From: Bradyrhizobium sp.
GTDB lineage: Bacteria; Pseudomonadota; Alphaproteobacteria; Rhizobiales; Xanthobacteraceae
DNA length: 50,759 nucleotides
Direction of reading: 5' to 3'
NCBI RefSeq assembly: GCF_028868675.1
Contig: NZ_JAGWUA010000008.1
Coordinates: forward strand, 1 to 50,759
A program made the position numbers and the translations under genes. Each line of letters starts with the position of its first letter. The first letter of the stretch is position 1. Below, in pieces: positions 8,387 to 16,995 of the stretch. A model generated the notes under the pieces. It saw nothing but the letters and a program-made list of their open reading frames with translations. It was not told where the DNA came from and did no database searches.

Positions 8387-9034
8387 ATGAGCCTCACGGT
8401 CAAGAGCAAGGTGGAGGTGCCCGAGCTCATTGAGAAGCGACGCGGACAGATCATTGCGGCAGCAATCGAGCTGTTCGCCAAGAACGGCTACCACGTGACC
8501 ACGATACGCGACATCGCCAAGCGGGCCGACGTCAGCATCGGCACCATCTACCAGTACGTTTCGGACAAGGAGGACGTGCTCTTCCTGACACTGATCGAGG
8601 TGCTCGACGCCTACCAGCGCCACGTGCCGGCCGCCATCGAGGGCATCAGCGAGCCGCTGGCGCGCTTTCATGCCGCGATCAAAGCCTATTGCACCGTCAA
8701 CGACGCCAAGATAGGCGCTACCGTGCTCGCCTACCGCGAGACCAAGTCGCTGCCCAAGATGCGGCGCAAGCTGATCCAGGAAAAAGAGCTCGCCACTAAC
8801 CGCCTGATCGCCGCCTGCATCAACGACTGCATCGCCGCCGGCCTGTTCGAGGAGGTCGACGTCGAGCTGTTTGCCTATCAGATCGTGATGTTCGCGCACG
8901 CCTGGGCGCTGAAGGCGTGGCGCTTCCGTCCGATGATGACGCTCGACGAGTACCTCGCGCGCGGCATCCGACTGATGCTCAACCCGAAGCTCACGCCGCG
9001 CGGCAGGAAGGCCTTCACCAAACTGAACGTCTAG
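8387..9034 (+). CDS. TetR/AcrR-family transcriptional regulator
   Basis: A 215-residue repressor-like protein. Seen: an N-terminal three-helix DNA-binding domain with IIAAAIELFAKNGYHVTTIR and the recognition region ADVSIGTIYQYVSDKEDVL (residues about 40-60), followed by an all-helical ligand domain. GGAAAGG lies about six bases before the ATG at 8387; a GTG at 8381 is an alternative start. Known: TetR proteins near acyl-CoA genes often sense an acyl-CoA and bind short palindromes. Inferred: it controls the flanking ABC/ligase genes through the 3648-3665 palindrome and perhaps itself. It is convergent with the enoyl-CoA hydratase operon ending at 9056. Confidence 0.88.
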   Translation: MSLTVKSKVEVPELIEKRRGQIIAAAIELFAKNGYHVTTIRDIAKRADVSIGTIYQYVSDKEDVLFLTLIEVLDAYQRHVPAAIEGISEPLARFHAAIKAYCTVNDAKIGATVLAYRETKSLPKMRRKLIQEKELATNRLIAACINDCIAAGLFEEVDVELFAYQIVMFAHAWALKAWRFRPMMTLDEYLARGIRLMLNPKLTPRGRKAFTKLNV

Positions 9035-9055
9035 TCTGCCGCGCCGCGCGCCGGC

Positions 9056-9913
9056 TCAATTGCCCTCGAACACGGGCTTCTTCTTCGCGACGAACGCCTC
9101 GTAGGCACGTTCGTAGTCCTTGGTCTGCATGCAGATCGCCTGCGCCTGGGCCTCGGCCTCGATCGACTCGTCGACGCCCATGTTCCACTCCTGGTGGATG
9201 CACTTCTTGGTCATGGCGTTCGCGAAGGTCGGACCATCGGCGAGCATCCTGGCCATCGCCTGCGCGTCGGCCAAGACGGCGTCGGGTTCGCTGAGCTTGT
9301 TGTAGAAGCCCCAGCGCTCGGCCTCGGTGCCGTCCATCGCCCGGCCGGTGTAGAGCAGCTCCGCCGCACGGCCCGCGCCGATGATGCGGGGGAGCATGTT
9401 GCAGGCGCCCATGTCGGCGCCGGCAAGTCCGACGCGCACGAACAGGAACGCCACCTTGCTCCGCGCCGTGCCGACGCGCAGGTCCGAGGCCATCGCCAGG
9501 ATCGCGCCGGCGCCGGCGCAGATGCCGTCGATCGCGGCGACGATCGGCTGCGGACAGGCCCGCATCGCCTTGACGAGATCGCCGGTCATGCGGGTGAAGG
9601 CCAGCAGCCCCGCCATGTCGTCCTTGCGCTGCATCTCGACCAGCGGACCGATGATCTCGTGCACGTCGCCGCCGGAGCAGAAGTTGCCGCCGGCGCCGGT
9701 GATGACGACGTTGGCGATGTCGTTGCAGTAGAGGAGATCGCGGAAGGTATCGCGCAGCTCGGCGTAGGATTCGAGCGTCAGCGGGTTCTTCCGCTCCGGC
9801 CGGTTCAGGGTGATGGTGGCGACCTTGCCGTCGCGCTGCCACTGGAAGTGCCGCGGAGCGAAGTTCGAGAAATCGACCCGCGGCGGGTTGAAGCGGGCGG
9901 CTGTTGCTGTCAT
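9056..9913 (-). CDS. Enoyl-CoA hydratase/isomerase-family protein
   Basis: A 285-residue crotonase-fold protein. Seen: [20 protein letters not shown], the oxyanion-hole segment [15 protein letters not shown] and the second one in [20 protein letters not shown]. Of the two usual catalytic acids, the segment [14 protein letters not shown] carries Asp where many hydratases have Glu. The start at 9913 is favoured because AAGGA lies eight bases upstream; ATG 9922 is the alternative. Known: the family hydrates enoyl-CoAs or hydrolyses/isomerises related thioesters, and BadI-type ring hydrolases belong to it. It is last of a three-gene set with the BadH-like SDR and another crotonase. It does not look like Oah, which is longer. 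Confidence 0.85.
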   Translation of the reverse strand: MTATAARFNPPRVDFSNFAPRHFQWQRDGKVATITLNRPERKNPLTLESYAELRDTFRDLLYCNDIANVVITGAGGNFCSGGDVHEIIGPLVEMQRKDDMAGLLAFTRMTGDLVKAMRACPQPIVAAIDGICAGAGAILAMASDLRVGTARSKVAFLFVRVGLAGADMGACNMLPRIIGAGRAAELLYTGRAMDGTEAERWGFYNKLSEPDAVLADAQAMARMLADGPTFANAMTKKCIHQEWNMGVDESIEAEAQAQAICMQTKDYERAYEAFVAKKKPVFEGN

Positions 9914-9971
9914 GCGAGGCATCCTTGGTTGAGACGAATGGGGCCGTGCGGGCGGATCATGCCCGCGCCGC

Positions 9972-10718
9972 TCAGCCGGCGAAAGTGAGGCCGCCGCTGA
10001 CGCTCATGATCTGGGCGGTCACATAGCTCGATTTCGATCCGGCGAAGAACAGGATCGCGTCGGCGATCTCCTGCGGCTTGCCGAGCCGCCGGAAGGCGAT
10101 CGCCCGGACGAAGGCGTCCTTCAGCTTGTCGGACCGGGTGTCGAGCAGCGGCGTCTCGGTCGGCCCCGGGCACACGCAGTTGACGCAGACGCCCTGCCGC
10201 GCGACCTCGCGGGCGAGCGACTTGGTGAAGGCGATCATGCCGCCCTTGGCGGCCGCATAAGCCGTCTCGCCGGTCGAGCCGACCCGGCCGGCGTCGCTCG
10301 CCACGTTGACGATGTGGGCGTTGCCGGCGGCGAATATCGACGGCAGCAGCGCCTGGGTGAGATGCAGCGAGCCGGTCAGGTTGCCGGCGATGACCTTGTC
10401 GAGATAGTCGGGCGGCGTCTCGGCGAAGGGATGAATGGCGCTGAAGCCTGCGGCGTTGACCAGAATGTCGAGCCTCGGATGGCGCGCGGTCACGGCCGCG
10501 GCGCAGCGGCGCACCGAGGCGCTGTCGGTGAGGTCGATCGGCTCGTACTCAACGTCGAGATCGTTGCGGCGCGCCTCGTCGGCCAGCGCCTTGCCCGCGG
10601 CCTCGTTGATGTCGGCGCAGATCACCCGCGCGCCGTTGCGCGCGAGCTCCATCACCGTCGCCTTGCCGATGCCGGAGGCCCCGCCGGTCACCAATGCGGT
10701 CTTGCCCTCGAATTCCAT
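9972..10718 (-). CDS. BadH-like short-chain dehydrogenase (hydroxyacyl-CoA dehydrogenase)
   Basis: A 248-residue classical SDR. Seen: the NAD-binding [11 protein letters not shown] near residue 12, NAAGFSA, the catalytic Ser in [17 protein letters not shown] and the YAAAKGG Tyr/Lys pair, then [12 protein letters not shown] and the C-terminal [10 protein letters not shown]. From memory, SDAxRVGSxGE-YAA-KGG, CPGPT-T-LL and SVSGGLT closely match Rhodopseudomonas BadH, the 2-hydroxycyclohexanecarboxyl-CoA dehydrogenase. CAGGAGGA precedes the ATG at 10718. Inferred: NAD-dependent oxidation of a cyclic or linear 3-hydroxyacyl-CoA formed by the adjacent hydratase. Alternative: any 3-hydroxyacyl-CoA dehydrogenase of the SDR class. 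Confidence 0.85.
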   Translation of the reverse strand: MEFEGKTALVTGGASGIGKATVMELARNGARVICADINEAAGKALADEARRNDLDVEYEPIDLTDSASVRRCAAAVTARHPRLDILVNAAGFSAIHPFAETPPDYLDKVIAGNLTGSLHLTQALLPSIFAAGNAHIVNVASDAGRVGSTGETAYAAAKGGMIAFTKSLAREVARQGVCVNCVCPGPTETPLLDTRSDKLKDAFVRAIAFRRLGKPQEIADAILFFAGSKSSYVTAQIMSVSGGLTFAG

Positions 10719-10737
10719 GCCGTCCTCCTGGTGTTGG

Positions 10738-11499
10738 TCAGCTCCGCGCTCCGGCGATGAAAGCGCTGATGCGTTCCCGCGTCTCGGCGTCGGTCTGAAG
10801 GTTGCGTGTCGATTCCAGTTCGTCGCCGTAGCCGCCGCGCCCGGGCGTCGCCGCGGCCGCGATGCACCGCTTGGCCTCCGCAAGCGCGGCGGCGGGCAGC
10901 GCGGCGATTCGCGCCGCGATCTCGGCGGCGCGAGCTGCGAGCTCCGCGCGCGGACAGGCCCATTGCACGAGACCGAGCCGCTCGGCGGTTGCGCCATCGA
11001 CGGCTTCGGCGCCGAGGATGAGCCGGCTGGCGAGACCGCGGCCGACGAGCCGCGTCAGCCGCTGCGTGCCGCCGGCGCCGGGAATGAGGCCGAGCTTCAC
11101 CTCCGGCAGGCCGAGCTTGGCCTCGGTGGCGGCAATACGGAGGTCGCAGACCAGCGCGAGCTCGAAGCCGCCGCCGAGCGCGGCGCCGCCGATCTCGGCG
11201 AGCGTCACCCGCGGCAGGGATTCGATGCGCGCATAGAGCCGCTGGATCGCGGCGACATAGGCGTAGGTGCGGTCGGGGCCGTCGGCCGCATCGAAGCGGG
11301 CGCTCATCTCCTTGAGCTCCGCACCGGCGCAAAACACCTTCTGGTCGGAGCGCAGATGCAGCACCTTCCAGTCGTCGCGCGCCTCGAGCCCGGAGATTGC
11401 GCGCGCAAGTCCCGCGATCCAGGCTTCGCTGAGCGCGTTGACCGGAGGCGAACTCATGGTCAGTGTCGCGATCTGGCCGGCGATGGACGTCTGGAACAT
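10738..11499 (-). CDS. Enoyl-CoA hydratase/isomerase-family protein
   Basis: A 253-residue crotonase. Seen: SSPPVNALSEAWIAGLARAI, the oxyanion segment SDQKVFCAGAELKEM, the second one in EIGGAALGGGFELALVCDL, and both catalytic-type acids in KLGLPEVKLGLIPGAGGTQR. That motif is the complete E-x-x-x-G-(L/I)-x-PG-x-GGTQR hydratase signature. The ATG at 11499 is preceded by GGAGA; an upstream TTG at 11514 overlaps the dehydrogenase remnant stop. Inferred: it hydrates the enoyl-CoA that the now-truncated acyl-CoA dehydrogenase once supplied, passing it to the BadH-like SDR 19 bases downstream. BadK-like activity is possible but not proven. Confidence 0.87.
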   Translation of the reverse strand: MFQTSIAGQIATLTMSSPPVNALSEAWIAGLARAISGLEARDDWKVLHLRSDQKVFCAGAELKEMSARFDAADGPDRTYAYVAAIQRLYARIESLPRVTLAEIGGAALGGGFELALVCDLRIAATEAKLGLPEVKLGLIPGAGGTQRLTRLVGRGLASRLILGAEAVDGATAERLGLVQWACPRAELAARAAEIAARIAALPAAALAEAKRCIAAAATPGRGGYGDELESTRNLQTDAETRERISAFIAGARS

Positions 11500-11510
11500 G
11501 CTCTTCTCCG

Positions 11511-11798
11511 TCAATTTGCGAACGAGCGGCTGGTCACCAGCCGCTGGATGTCGTTGCTGCCCTCGTAGATCTTGGCGACGCGCACGGCGCGAAAGATGCG
11601 CTCGACGCCGCAGTCTTCGATGTAGCCGTTGCCGCCAAAGGTCTGGATCGCGTCGGAGCAGACCTGCTCGGCCATCTCGGGGGCGAACAGCTTTGCCATC
11701 GAGGCTTCGACCACGCAGGAGCGGCCGGCGCTGCGCAGCGCGGCTGCGTGGAGCACGAGCTGGTGCGAGGCTTCGATTCTGGTCGCCATCTCATGCCG
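11511..11798 (-). pseudogene. Acyl-CoA dehydrogenase, C-terminal remnant (5' truncated)
   Basis: Seen: about 92 residues from an ATG at 11789 (MATRIEASHQLVLHAAALR) to a stop at 11511, containing AIQTFGGNGYIEDCGVER and VAKIYEGSNDIQRLV. The latter carries the Glu of the YEG motif that acts as catalytic base in acyl-CoA dehydrogenases. Known: full-length enzymes have about 380 residues, so roughly the first 290 (FAD- and substrate-binding domains) are missing. Upstream in frame a stop occurs at 11802-11804, 11 bases before the hemerythrin gene's stop. The open frame still overlaps the next gene, as in an intact operon. Inferred: a deletion or rearrangement joined the tail of a dehydrogenase operon to the hemerythrin locus. 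It cannot be catalytically active. Confidence 0.8.
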
Positions 11799-11815
11799 GC
11801 GTCACGGAGCGGGCG

Positions 11816-12220
11816 CTAATTCGGACGCCGGCCAAAGACATCCTCGATGCGAGCGTCATGCGTCTCGGAATGACTCGATAACCAACCGTCGAGCCTTGCC
11901 GCGAGATCGTCGCGACCGGTCTCCTCGTCGCGGTCGAATTCGTCGACCAGACCGACGATCTCGTCGAGCAAGCGCTCGAAATCTTCTCTTTGCTGCGGCA
12001 ACTGTTCGTAGCCATGCTCGCGCAGGAACCGCTCTTCCAGAGCAAAATGCATGGTGATCGCGTTGACCAGGGCCTCGAAGAAGGCCGCGACCGCGGACGG
12101 CTCATCCTCGACCATGAGCTGATCGTAGAGCCGGTTGATCCGCTCGATCAGCGCCTTGTGTTCGTCATCGACCGGCTCGGTCCCGACGCTGTAGTCATCC
12201 TTCCAATACACCAGGGCCAT
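11816..12220 (-). CDS. Bacteriohemerythrin
   Basis: A 134-residue protein with the full hemerythrin ligand pattern: an early His/Asp in DDEHKALIERINRLYD, H-FALEERFLREHGYE, and the C-terminal SHSETHDARIED. This gives a non-haem di-iron O2-binding site. Known: bacteriohemerythrins bind O2 (or NO) reversibly and can deliver or scavenge it in the cytosol. An FNR-like box lies 96 bases upstream of the ATG. Inferred: it is induced with the anaerobic aromatic genes and buffers oxygen that would inactivate benzoyl-CoA reductase. Transcription can read on into the dehydrogenase remnant and the enoyl-CoA hydratase genes, which have no promoter region of their own visible. Confidence 0.9.
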   Translation of the reverse strand: MALVYWKDDYSVGTEPVDDEHKALIERINRLYDQLMVEDEPSAVAAFFEALVNAITMHFALEERFLREHGYEQLPQQREDFERLLDEIVGLVDEFDRDEETGRDDLAARLDGWLSSHSETHDARIEDVFGRRPN

Positions 12221-12315
12221 GACCGTTCACCTCACCACGGATTCACCGATATCGAACAGCGACAAGCAGCGCGGCGATGATGAAGAAAGAATGCTCGGGA
12301 AACTGCGGAGGTGCC

Positions 12316-12329
12316 TTGACCAAAGTCAA
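12316..12329. promoter_or_regulatory. FNR/CRP-like box TTGAC-CAAA-GTCAA
   Basis: A perfect 5-bp inverted repeat with a 4-base spacer. It lies 96 bases upstream of the hemerythrin ATG and downstream of the ABC ATPase gene that ends at 12373. It fits the TTGA-N6-TCAA pattern bound by FNR/FixK-type activators. Confidence 0.7.
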
Positions 12330-12372
12330 CGGGTCGTCGCGCGCGCCGCGTCCATGCCGTGGCGGCAAGAAC

Positions 12373-13089
12373 TCAGATGCCCAGATGGCGCATCGTCATC
12401 TGATGATCGGCGGCGAGCGTCGCCGGCGTGCCGTCGTGAACGATCCGTCCCTTGACGATGACGACGCAGCGATCGGCGATCGTCTTGAGCGTTTCGATGT
12501 CCTTGTCGACCACCAGTACCGCGACGCCGCGCGCCTTGAGCCGCCGGACGGTGGCCCAGATCTCCTGCCGGATCAGCGGCGCGAGCCCTTCCGTGGCCTC
12601 GTCGAGCATGAGCAGGTCGGGGTTGGTCATGAGGGCGCGGCCAATGGCCAGCATCTGGCGCTCGCCACCCGACAGGTTTCCGCCCATGTGACGGAGCCGC
12701 TCGTGCAGCCACGGAAACAATTCGACGATGTGCGCAAACGTCCAGCCGGGGCCGCCGTCGCGGCCGGGCCGCGCCGCCATGATCAGGTTTTCGTGGACGG
12801 TCAATTTGGGAAAGATGCCGCCGCCTTCCGGCACCATGGCGATGCCGGCCTGCGCCACCCGGTGTGCGGGCGCGCCGGTCATGTCCCTGCCGTGAACGAG
12901 CACCTGTCCCTGCCGCGGCCGGATCAGGCCAAGCAGCGTTCGCAGCGTCGTGGTCTTGCCCATTCCATTGCGGCCCATCAGGCTGACGATCTCGCCGCGG
13001 CCGACGGCCATGTCCACGCCGTGCAGGACGTGGCTCGTGTCGTAATAGGCGTGGATCCCCCGCGCCTCTATCGCTGCGGCGGCGCTCAT
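12373..13089 (-). CDS. ABC transporter ATP-binding protein (LivF family), system 2
   Basis: A 238-residue ATPase. Seen: Walker A GRNGMGKT, the LivF-type MVPEGGGIFPKLTVHENL, signature LSGGERQMLAIGRAL and Walker B LLMLDEATEGLAP. The usual DEP is DEA here, and the switch position reads VDKDIE with Lys instead of His. The start overlaps the stop of the LivM-LivG fusion (ATGA). From memory, the order binding protein, LivH, LivM-LivG, LivF behind a benzoate-type ligase resembles the hbaEFGH transporter of R. palustris. Inferred: uptake of 4-hydroxybenzoate or a related aromatic acid. The missing switch His would suggest that ATP hydrolysis relies on the partner site in LivG. Confidence 0.88.
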   Translation of the reverse strand: MSAAAAIEARGIHAYYDTSHVLHGVDMAVGRGEIVSLMGRNGMGKTTTLRTLLGLIRPRQGQVLVHGRDMTGAPAHRVAQAGIAMVPEGGGIFPKLTVHENLIMAARPGRDGGPGWTFAHIVELFPWLHERLRHMGGNLSGGERQMLAIGRALMTNPDLLMLDEATEGLAPLIRQEIWATVRRLKARGVAVLVVDKDIETLKTIADRCVVIVKGRIVHDGTPATLAADHQMTMRHLGI

Positions 13090-14864
13090 TCGGCGGCATC
13101 CCGATGTCCGAGATAGGCATCCTGCACGGCCCGATCGGCGCGCACCTGGTCCACCGGGCCGGTGGCGATCACATGGCCGTTCACCATGACCGTCAGCGTG
13201 TCGGCGATCGCGAACACCGCGTCCATGTCATGCTCGATGAGGATCAGCGTGTGATCGCGCGCAACCGCCCGCAGCAAGTCCAGGATCTCCCGGCTCTCCT
13301 GCGCGCCCATTCCCGCCAGCGGCTCATCGAGCAGAAACAGCTCCGGCTCGGTCGCGAGCACCATCGCAATCTCGAGCTTGCGGCGGTCGCCATGGCTGAG
13401 CGCCGATGCGGCGTCCTGACTCCGCGGCCCGAGGCCGCAGCGCGCAAGCGCGCGATGCGCCCGGTCCGCCACCGCGCCAAGCCGCGAAGCGGGGCGGAAA
13501 AACCGCATCGACGACCGCAGCCGGGATTGCGCGGCGATCCGGCAATTCTCGAAAGCGCTGAGCGAGGGATAGAGATTGGTGACCTGGAAGCTGCGGCCGA
13601 TCCCGAGGCGCGAGATGGCGTCAGGCGACCAGCCGGCGATGTCGCGCCCCTTGTAGCGGATGTGGCCTCCGGTCGGCGCCAGTTCGCCGGACAGCATGTT
13701 GATCAACGTCGTCTTGCCCGCACCGTTCGGCCCGATCACGGCGTGCACCTTGCCTGCGCTGAATTTCACCGAGACCCGGTTCACGGCGATCAGCCCGGCG
13801 AACTGCCTGACGAGGTCGACGGTTTCCAGGATGGGATCGACCCCACCCCTCGGGATCGCGTGGACGGATGGCTGCTCGTCGGGATGCGTCTCGGCGGACC
13901 GTCCGGACTTCGCCGCCCTGCCGGCCGCGCTCAGCAGCAGACCGGCGATACCCTTCGGCAACAGCAGGACCACGGCGACGACGAACCCGCCCATGAGCAG
14001 CAGCCAGTGCTCGGTCAGGCCCGACAGCAGATCCTCCAGCAGTACGAAGACGAAGGCCCCCAACACCGGCCCGAACAGGGTCCCGGAGCCTCCGAGAATC
14101 ACGACCATCAGGACGCGGCCCGACTCGCGCCACCCCATATGGGCCGGGTTGACGTACCCGAACTGGACGGCGCTGAGATAGCCCGCAAGCCCGGCCAGGA
14201 TGCCGGCGATGCAGAAGCTGACCAGCTTGTAGCGGTCGATCGGAAACCCCAGCGCGCGCGTACGCGCCTCATTGACCTGCAGCGCGGTGATGACCTGCCC
14301 GAACGGCGAGCGCAGCAGCGTCCATAGAAACGCCGCCGTCAGGAGCAGGACGACGAGCGCCATATAATAAAGGGTCGCGCGGTCCTGCAGGGTGAGCAGC
14401 GTGACGTCCCCGATGGCGAGGCGGGGCTTGGTCAGGATGTAGAATCCGTCGGAGCCGCCGTAACCGCGCGCGTCGTTGAAGAAATAGTAGATCATCTGGG
14501 CGAACGCCAGGGTGATCATGATGAAATAGACGCCGGAGGTGCGGATCGACAGCCAGCCGATCGCAGCGGACACGAGGCCGCACACGACGAGCGTCGCCGG
14601 CAGTGTCGCACCCATCGAGACCAGGCCGAAATCGCGCGTCAGGATCGCAAGACTGTAACCGCCAAGGCCATAGAATGCCGCATGTCCGAAGCTGACGAGA
14701 CCCGTGAACCCGACCAGCAGGTCGAGGCTCATCGCAAAGACCGCGAGCACGAAGATCTGGGTGACGAGCTGCACGTGGAAGCGGCCGCCGACCAGCGGCA
14801 CGGTCGCGAGGCCGGCCACCGCGATCAGCAGCAGGATGGCGATCGATCGCGGCAGCGGCGGCAT
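13086..14864 (-). CDS. LivM-LivG fusion: ABC permease joined to ATPase, system 2
   Basis: A 592-residue two-domain protein. Residues about 1-320 are a LivM permease (LLVGFTGLVSFGHAAFYGLG, then ILGGSGTLFGPVLGAFVFVL). A linker around 320-345 leads into a LivG ATPase at about 350-590, with Walker A GPNGAGKT, GIGRSFQVTNLYPSLSAFEN, the signature region ALSHGDRRKLEIAMVL, Walker B LFLLDEPLAGMGA and IEHDMD. The frame is continuous with no stop between the domains. Known: such fusions occur in several aromatic-acid HAAT systems. Inferred: it fixes a 1:1 permease-ATPase stoichiometry. It lies between LivF (four-base overlap) and LivH (a few bases gap) in one operon. Confidence 0.92.
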   Translation of the reverse strand: MPPLPRSIAILLLIAVAGLATVPLVGGRFHVQLVTQIFVLAVFAMSLDLLVGFTGLVSFGHAAFYGLGGYSLAILTRDFGLVSMGATLPATLVVCGLVSAAIGWLSIRTSGVYFIMITLAFAQMIYYFFNDARGYGGSDGFYILTKPRLAIGDVTLLTLQDRATLYYMALVVLLLTAAFLWTLLRSPFGQVITALQVNEARTRALGFPIDRYKLVSFCIAGILAGLAGYLSAVQFGYVNPAHMGWRESGRVLMVVILGGSGTLFGPVLGAFVFVLLEDLLSGLTEHWLLLMGGFVVAVVLLLPKGIAGLLLSAAGRAAKSGRSAETHPDEQPSVHAIPRGGVDPILETVDLVRQFAGLIAVNRVSVKFSAGKVHAVIGPNGAGKTTLINMLSGELAPTGGHIRYKGRDIAGWSPDAISRLGIGRSFQVTNLYPSLSAFENCRIAAQSRLRSSMRFFRPASRLGAVADRAHRALARCGLGPRSQDAASALSHGDRRKLEIAMVLATEPELFLLDEPLAGMGAQESREILDLLRAVARDHTLILIEHDMDAVFAIADTLTVMVNGHVIATGPVDQVRADRAVQDAYLGHRDAAE

Positions 14865-14868
14865 GTCA

Positions 14869-15738
14869 TCAAGCCTTCACGCCGTAGAGACCGCTCGGCC
14901 GCCAGAGCAGGACCGCGGCCATCAGCGCGTAGACCACCATGCTGGAGAGTTCCGGGACCATCACCCGGCCGAACGTGTCGGCCAGCCCGATCATCATCGA
15001 GCCGATGAACGCGCCCTTGATGGAGCCGATGCCTCCGATCACGACCACCACGAAGGAAATGATGAGGACGTTCTCGCCCATCCCCGGATAGACGGAGTTG
15101 ATCGGGGCCGCCAGCATGCCGGCGACCGCCGTCAGCGCCGCCCCGACGCTGAACACGATCGCGAACAGCCGGCCGACGTCGATGCCGAGTATCTGCACCA
15201 TTTCGCGGCTGCTCGAGCCCGCGCGTATCATCATGCCGATCCGGGTGGAATGGATCGCGACGTACATGGCCGCGGCGACCAGCAGGCAGATCGCCGAAAT
15301 GAACAGGCGGTAGACCGGATAGGATTGCGACTCGGTGATTTCGACGACCCCGGCCAGAATGGCCGGCACCGCGACGCCGTGGACGTCGTTGCCCCAGACG
15401 ATCCGCTGCAGCTCGTTGAAGATGAGAATGAGGCCGTAGGTCAGCAGCACCTGGTAGAGATGATCGCGCTGATAGAGAAACGAGATCGCGAGACGTTCGA
15501 CGACCAGACCGAGCAGCAGGGCTGCCGGAAGCGCCAGCGCGATGGCGAGCGCAAAGCTCCCGGTCTTCTCCGAAAGCCAGTACGCGAGATAGGCGCCGAT
15601 CATGTAGAAGGAACCGTGCGCCAGATTGATGACGCCCAGTATCCCGAAGATCAACGTCAATCCCGCCGCGATCAGAAACAGGAGCAGGCCGTACTGCAGC
15701 CCATTCAGAAGCTGGATCGCGATGGTTCCGATATCCAT
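14869..15738 (-). CDS. ABC transporter permease (LivH family), system 2
   Basis: A 289-residue permease starting MDIGTIAIQLLNGLQYGLLL. Seen: the LivH signature IFGILGVINLAHGSFYMIGA, about eight hydrophobic segments, and VVVIGGIGSIKGAFIGSMMI near the C-terminus. The ATG at 15738 is chosen because sequence upstream in the same frame is arginine-rich and overlaps the binding-protein gene. It pairs with the permease half of the LivM-LivG fusion. It lies 19 bases after the binding-protein gene in the same operon. Confidence 0.9.
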   Translation of the reverse strand: MDIGTIAIQLLNGLQYGLLLFLIAAGLTLIFGILGVINLAHGSFYMIGAYLAYWLSEKTGSFALAIALALPAALLLGLVVERLAISFLYQRDHLYQVLLTYGLILIFNELQRIVWGNDVHGVAVPAILAGVVEITESQSYPVYRLFISAICLLVAAAMYVAIHSTRIGMMIRAGSSSREMVQILGIDVGRLFAIVFSVGAALTAVAGMLAAPINSVYPGMGENVLIISFVVVVIGGIGSIKGAFIGSMMIGLADTFGRVMVPELSSMVVYALMAAVLLWRPSGLYGVKA

Positions 15739-15757
15739 GGATCTGCCGTGGCGGCCG

Positions 15758-16963
15758 TCAGGCCATCCCGCACCCGGTCCCGGGATCGCTGACCTCCTTT
15801 TCCGCGACACCGACGACGGCGTTGTCGCCGTTCCTGACCTCGCGCAGATAGACGTCCTGCACCGGGTTGTGCGATTTGGAGTAACGCCAGGCCCCACGCG
15901 GGCTATCGAACTTCGCCTCTTCCATGGCGCGGATCAACTCTTTGGTCGCGCCGGTGTCGCCCTTGACCTTCTCCATTGCGCGGATCAGCAGCTGCGCCGT
16001 GTCGTAGCCCTGCACCGCATAGACGTCGGCGTCGCGGCCGGTCGCCTTCTTGAAGGCGTCGCGGAAGCGAAGATTGGCCGGCAATTGCAGGCTGTCGGCG
16101 TAGTGCAGCGTCGTGAAAACGCCTTCCGCCGCCGCGCCCTGCGCGGGAAGCGTGCCGTCGGTGAGAAAGCCCGCGCCGTAGAGCGGAATCTTCGCCTTCA
16201 CGCCGGACTCGGCGTAGTCCTTGACGAACTTCACCGCGCCCGCGCCGGCAAAGAACGCGAACACCGCATCGGGTTTGAGGGCTGCGATCTCGGTCAGGTT
16301 GGCCTGGAACTCCACATTCGGAAACGGAATGAGGATTTCCTTCACGACGGAGCCGCCGGCCTTTTCGAATCCTTCGCGGAACGCGCCGATCATCTCCTTG
16401 CCCGCGGCATAGTTCCACGTCACCGACACGACCCGCTTGAGGCCGCGCCGCGCCATCTCGGTGCCCATCGGAAAGCAGACCTGCCAGTTGCTGAACGAGG
16501 TCCGGAAGATGTTCGCTCCGCACATCTCGCGCGTGACGGCGTTGGCGCCGGCATTCGACACGATCGTCAGCGTGCCTTCCTCGCGCGCGATCTTGGCCAT
16601 GGCCATCGCCACGCCCGAATGCACCGGGCCGGACAGGAAATCGACCTTCTCGCCGACGATCAGCTTGTTGGTGTTCGCGGCAGCCTTGGCCGGATCGGCC
16701 TCGCTGTCGAGCTGGACGAGTTCGAAGTCCCGACCGCCCAGCTTGTTGCCGGCCTCGGCCAAGCCGAGCTTCATGGCATCTGTGATGTTGTGGCCGAGCG
16801 CTGCATAGGTGCCGCTATAGGGCAGCAGCAAGCCGACCTTGACCTTGGCCTTTTGCGCAATCGCCGGAACGGCCGGAATGAAATTCGCCGCCGACGCCAG
16901 CCCCGCAACCGCGGTCTGCCTGAGAAGGTCCCGGCGTGAAATGGTCCGCAGCAAACTCCTCAT
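15758..16963 (-). CDS. Periplasmic substrate-binding protein (HAAT family), system 2
   Basis: A 401-residue binding protein. Seen: an N-terminal Tat-like signal (ISRRDLLRQTAVAGLASA) with twin arginines, a hydrophobic stretch, then KAKVKVGLLLPYSGTYAALG as the mature type-I fold. GGAGGA precedes the ATG at 16963. Known: most LivK proteins use Sec; a twin-arginine signal would mean export in a folded state. Inferred ligand: an aromatic carboxylate, because the operon begins with a benzoate-CoA-ligase-family gene (32-base gap). From memory this corresponds in position to HbaE of R. palustris. Confidence 0.9.
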   Translation of the reverse strand: MRSLLRTISRRDLLRQTAVAGLASAANFIPAVPAIAQKAKVKVGLLLPYSGTYAALGHNITDAMKLGLAEAGNKLGGRDFELVQLDSEADPAKAAANTNKLIVGEKVDFLSGPVHSGVAMAMAKIAREEGTLTIVSNAGANAVTREMCGANIFRTSFSNWQVCFPMGTEMARRGLKRVVSVTWNYAAGKEMIGAFREGFEKAGGSVVKEILIPFPNVEFQANLTEIAALKPDAVFAFFAGAGAVKFVKDYAESGVKAKIPLYGAGFLTDGTLPAQGAAAEGVFTTLHYADSLQLPANLRFRDAFKKATGRDADVYAVQGYDTAQLLIRAMEKVKGDTGATKELIRAMEEAKFDSPRGAWRYSKSHNPVQDVYLREVRNGDNAVVGVAEKEVSDPGTGCGMA

Positions 16964-16995
16964 GGCTCCTCCGTCTTCTCCCTTGCGGCGGCCGA

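Noticed and set aside
9056..9913. Oah (6-oxocyclohex-1-ene-1-carbonyl-CoA hydrolase) for the crotonase at 9056
   Set aside because: Oah has about 375 residues; this has 285, and it is remote from had and under different control.
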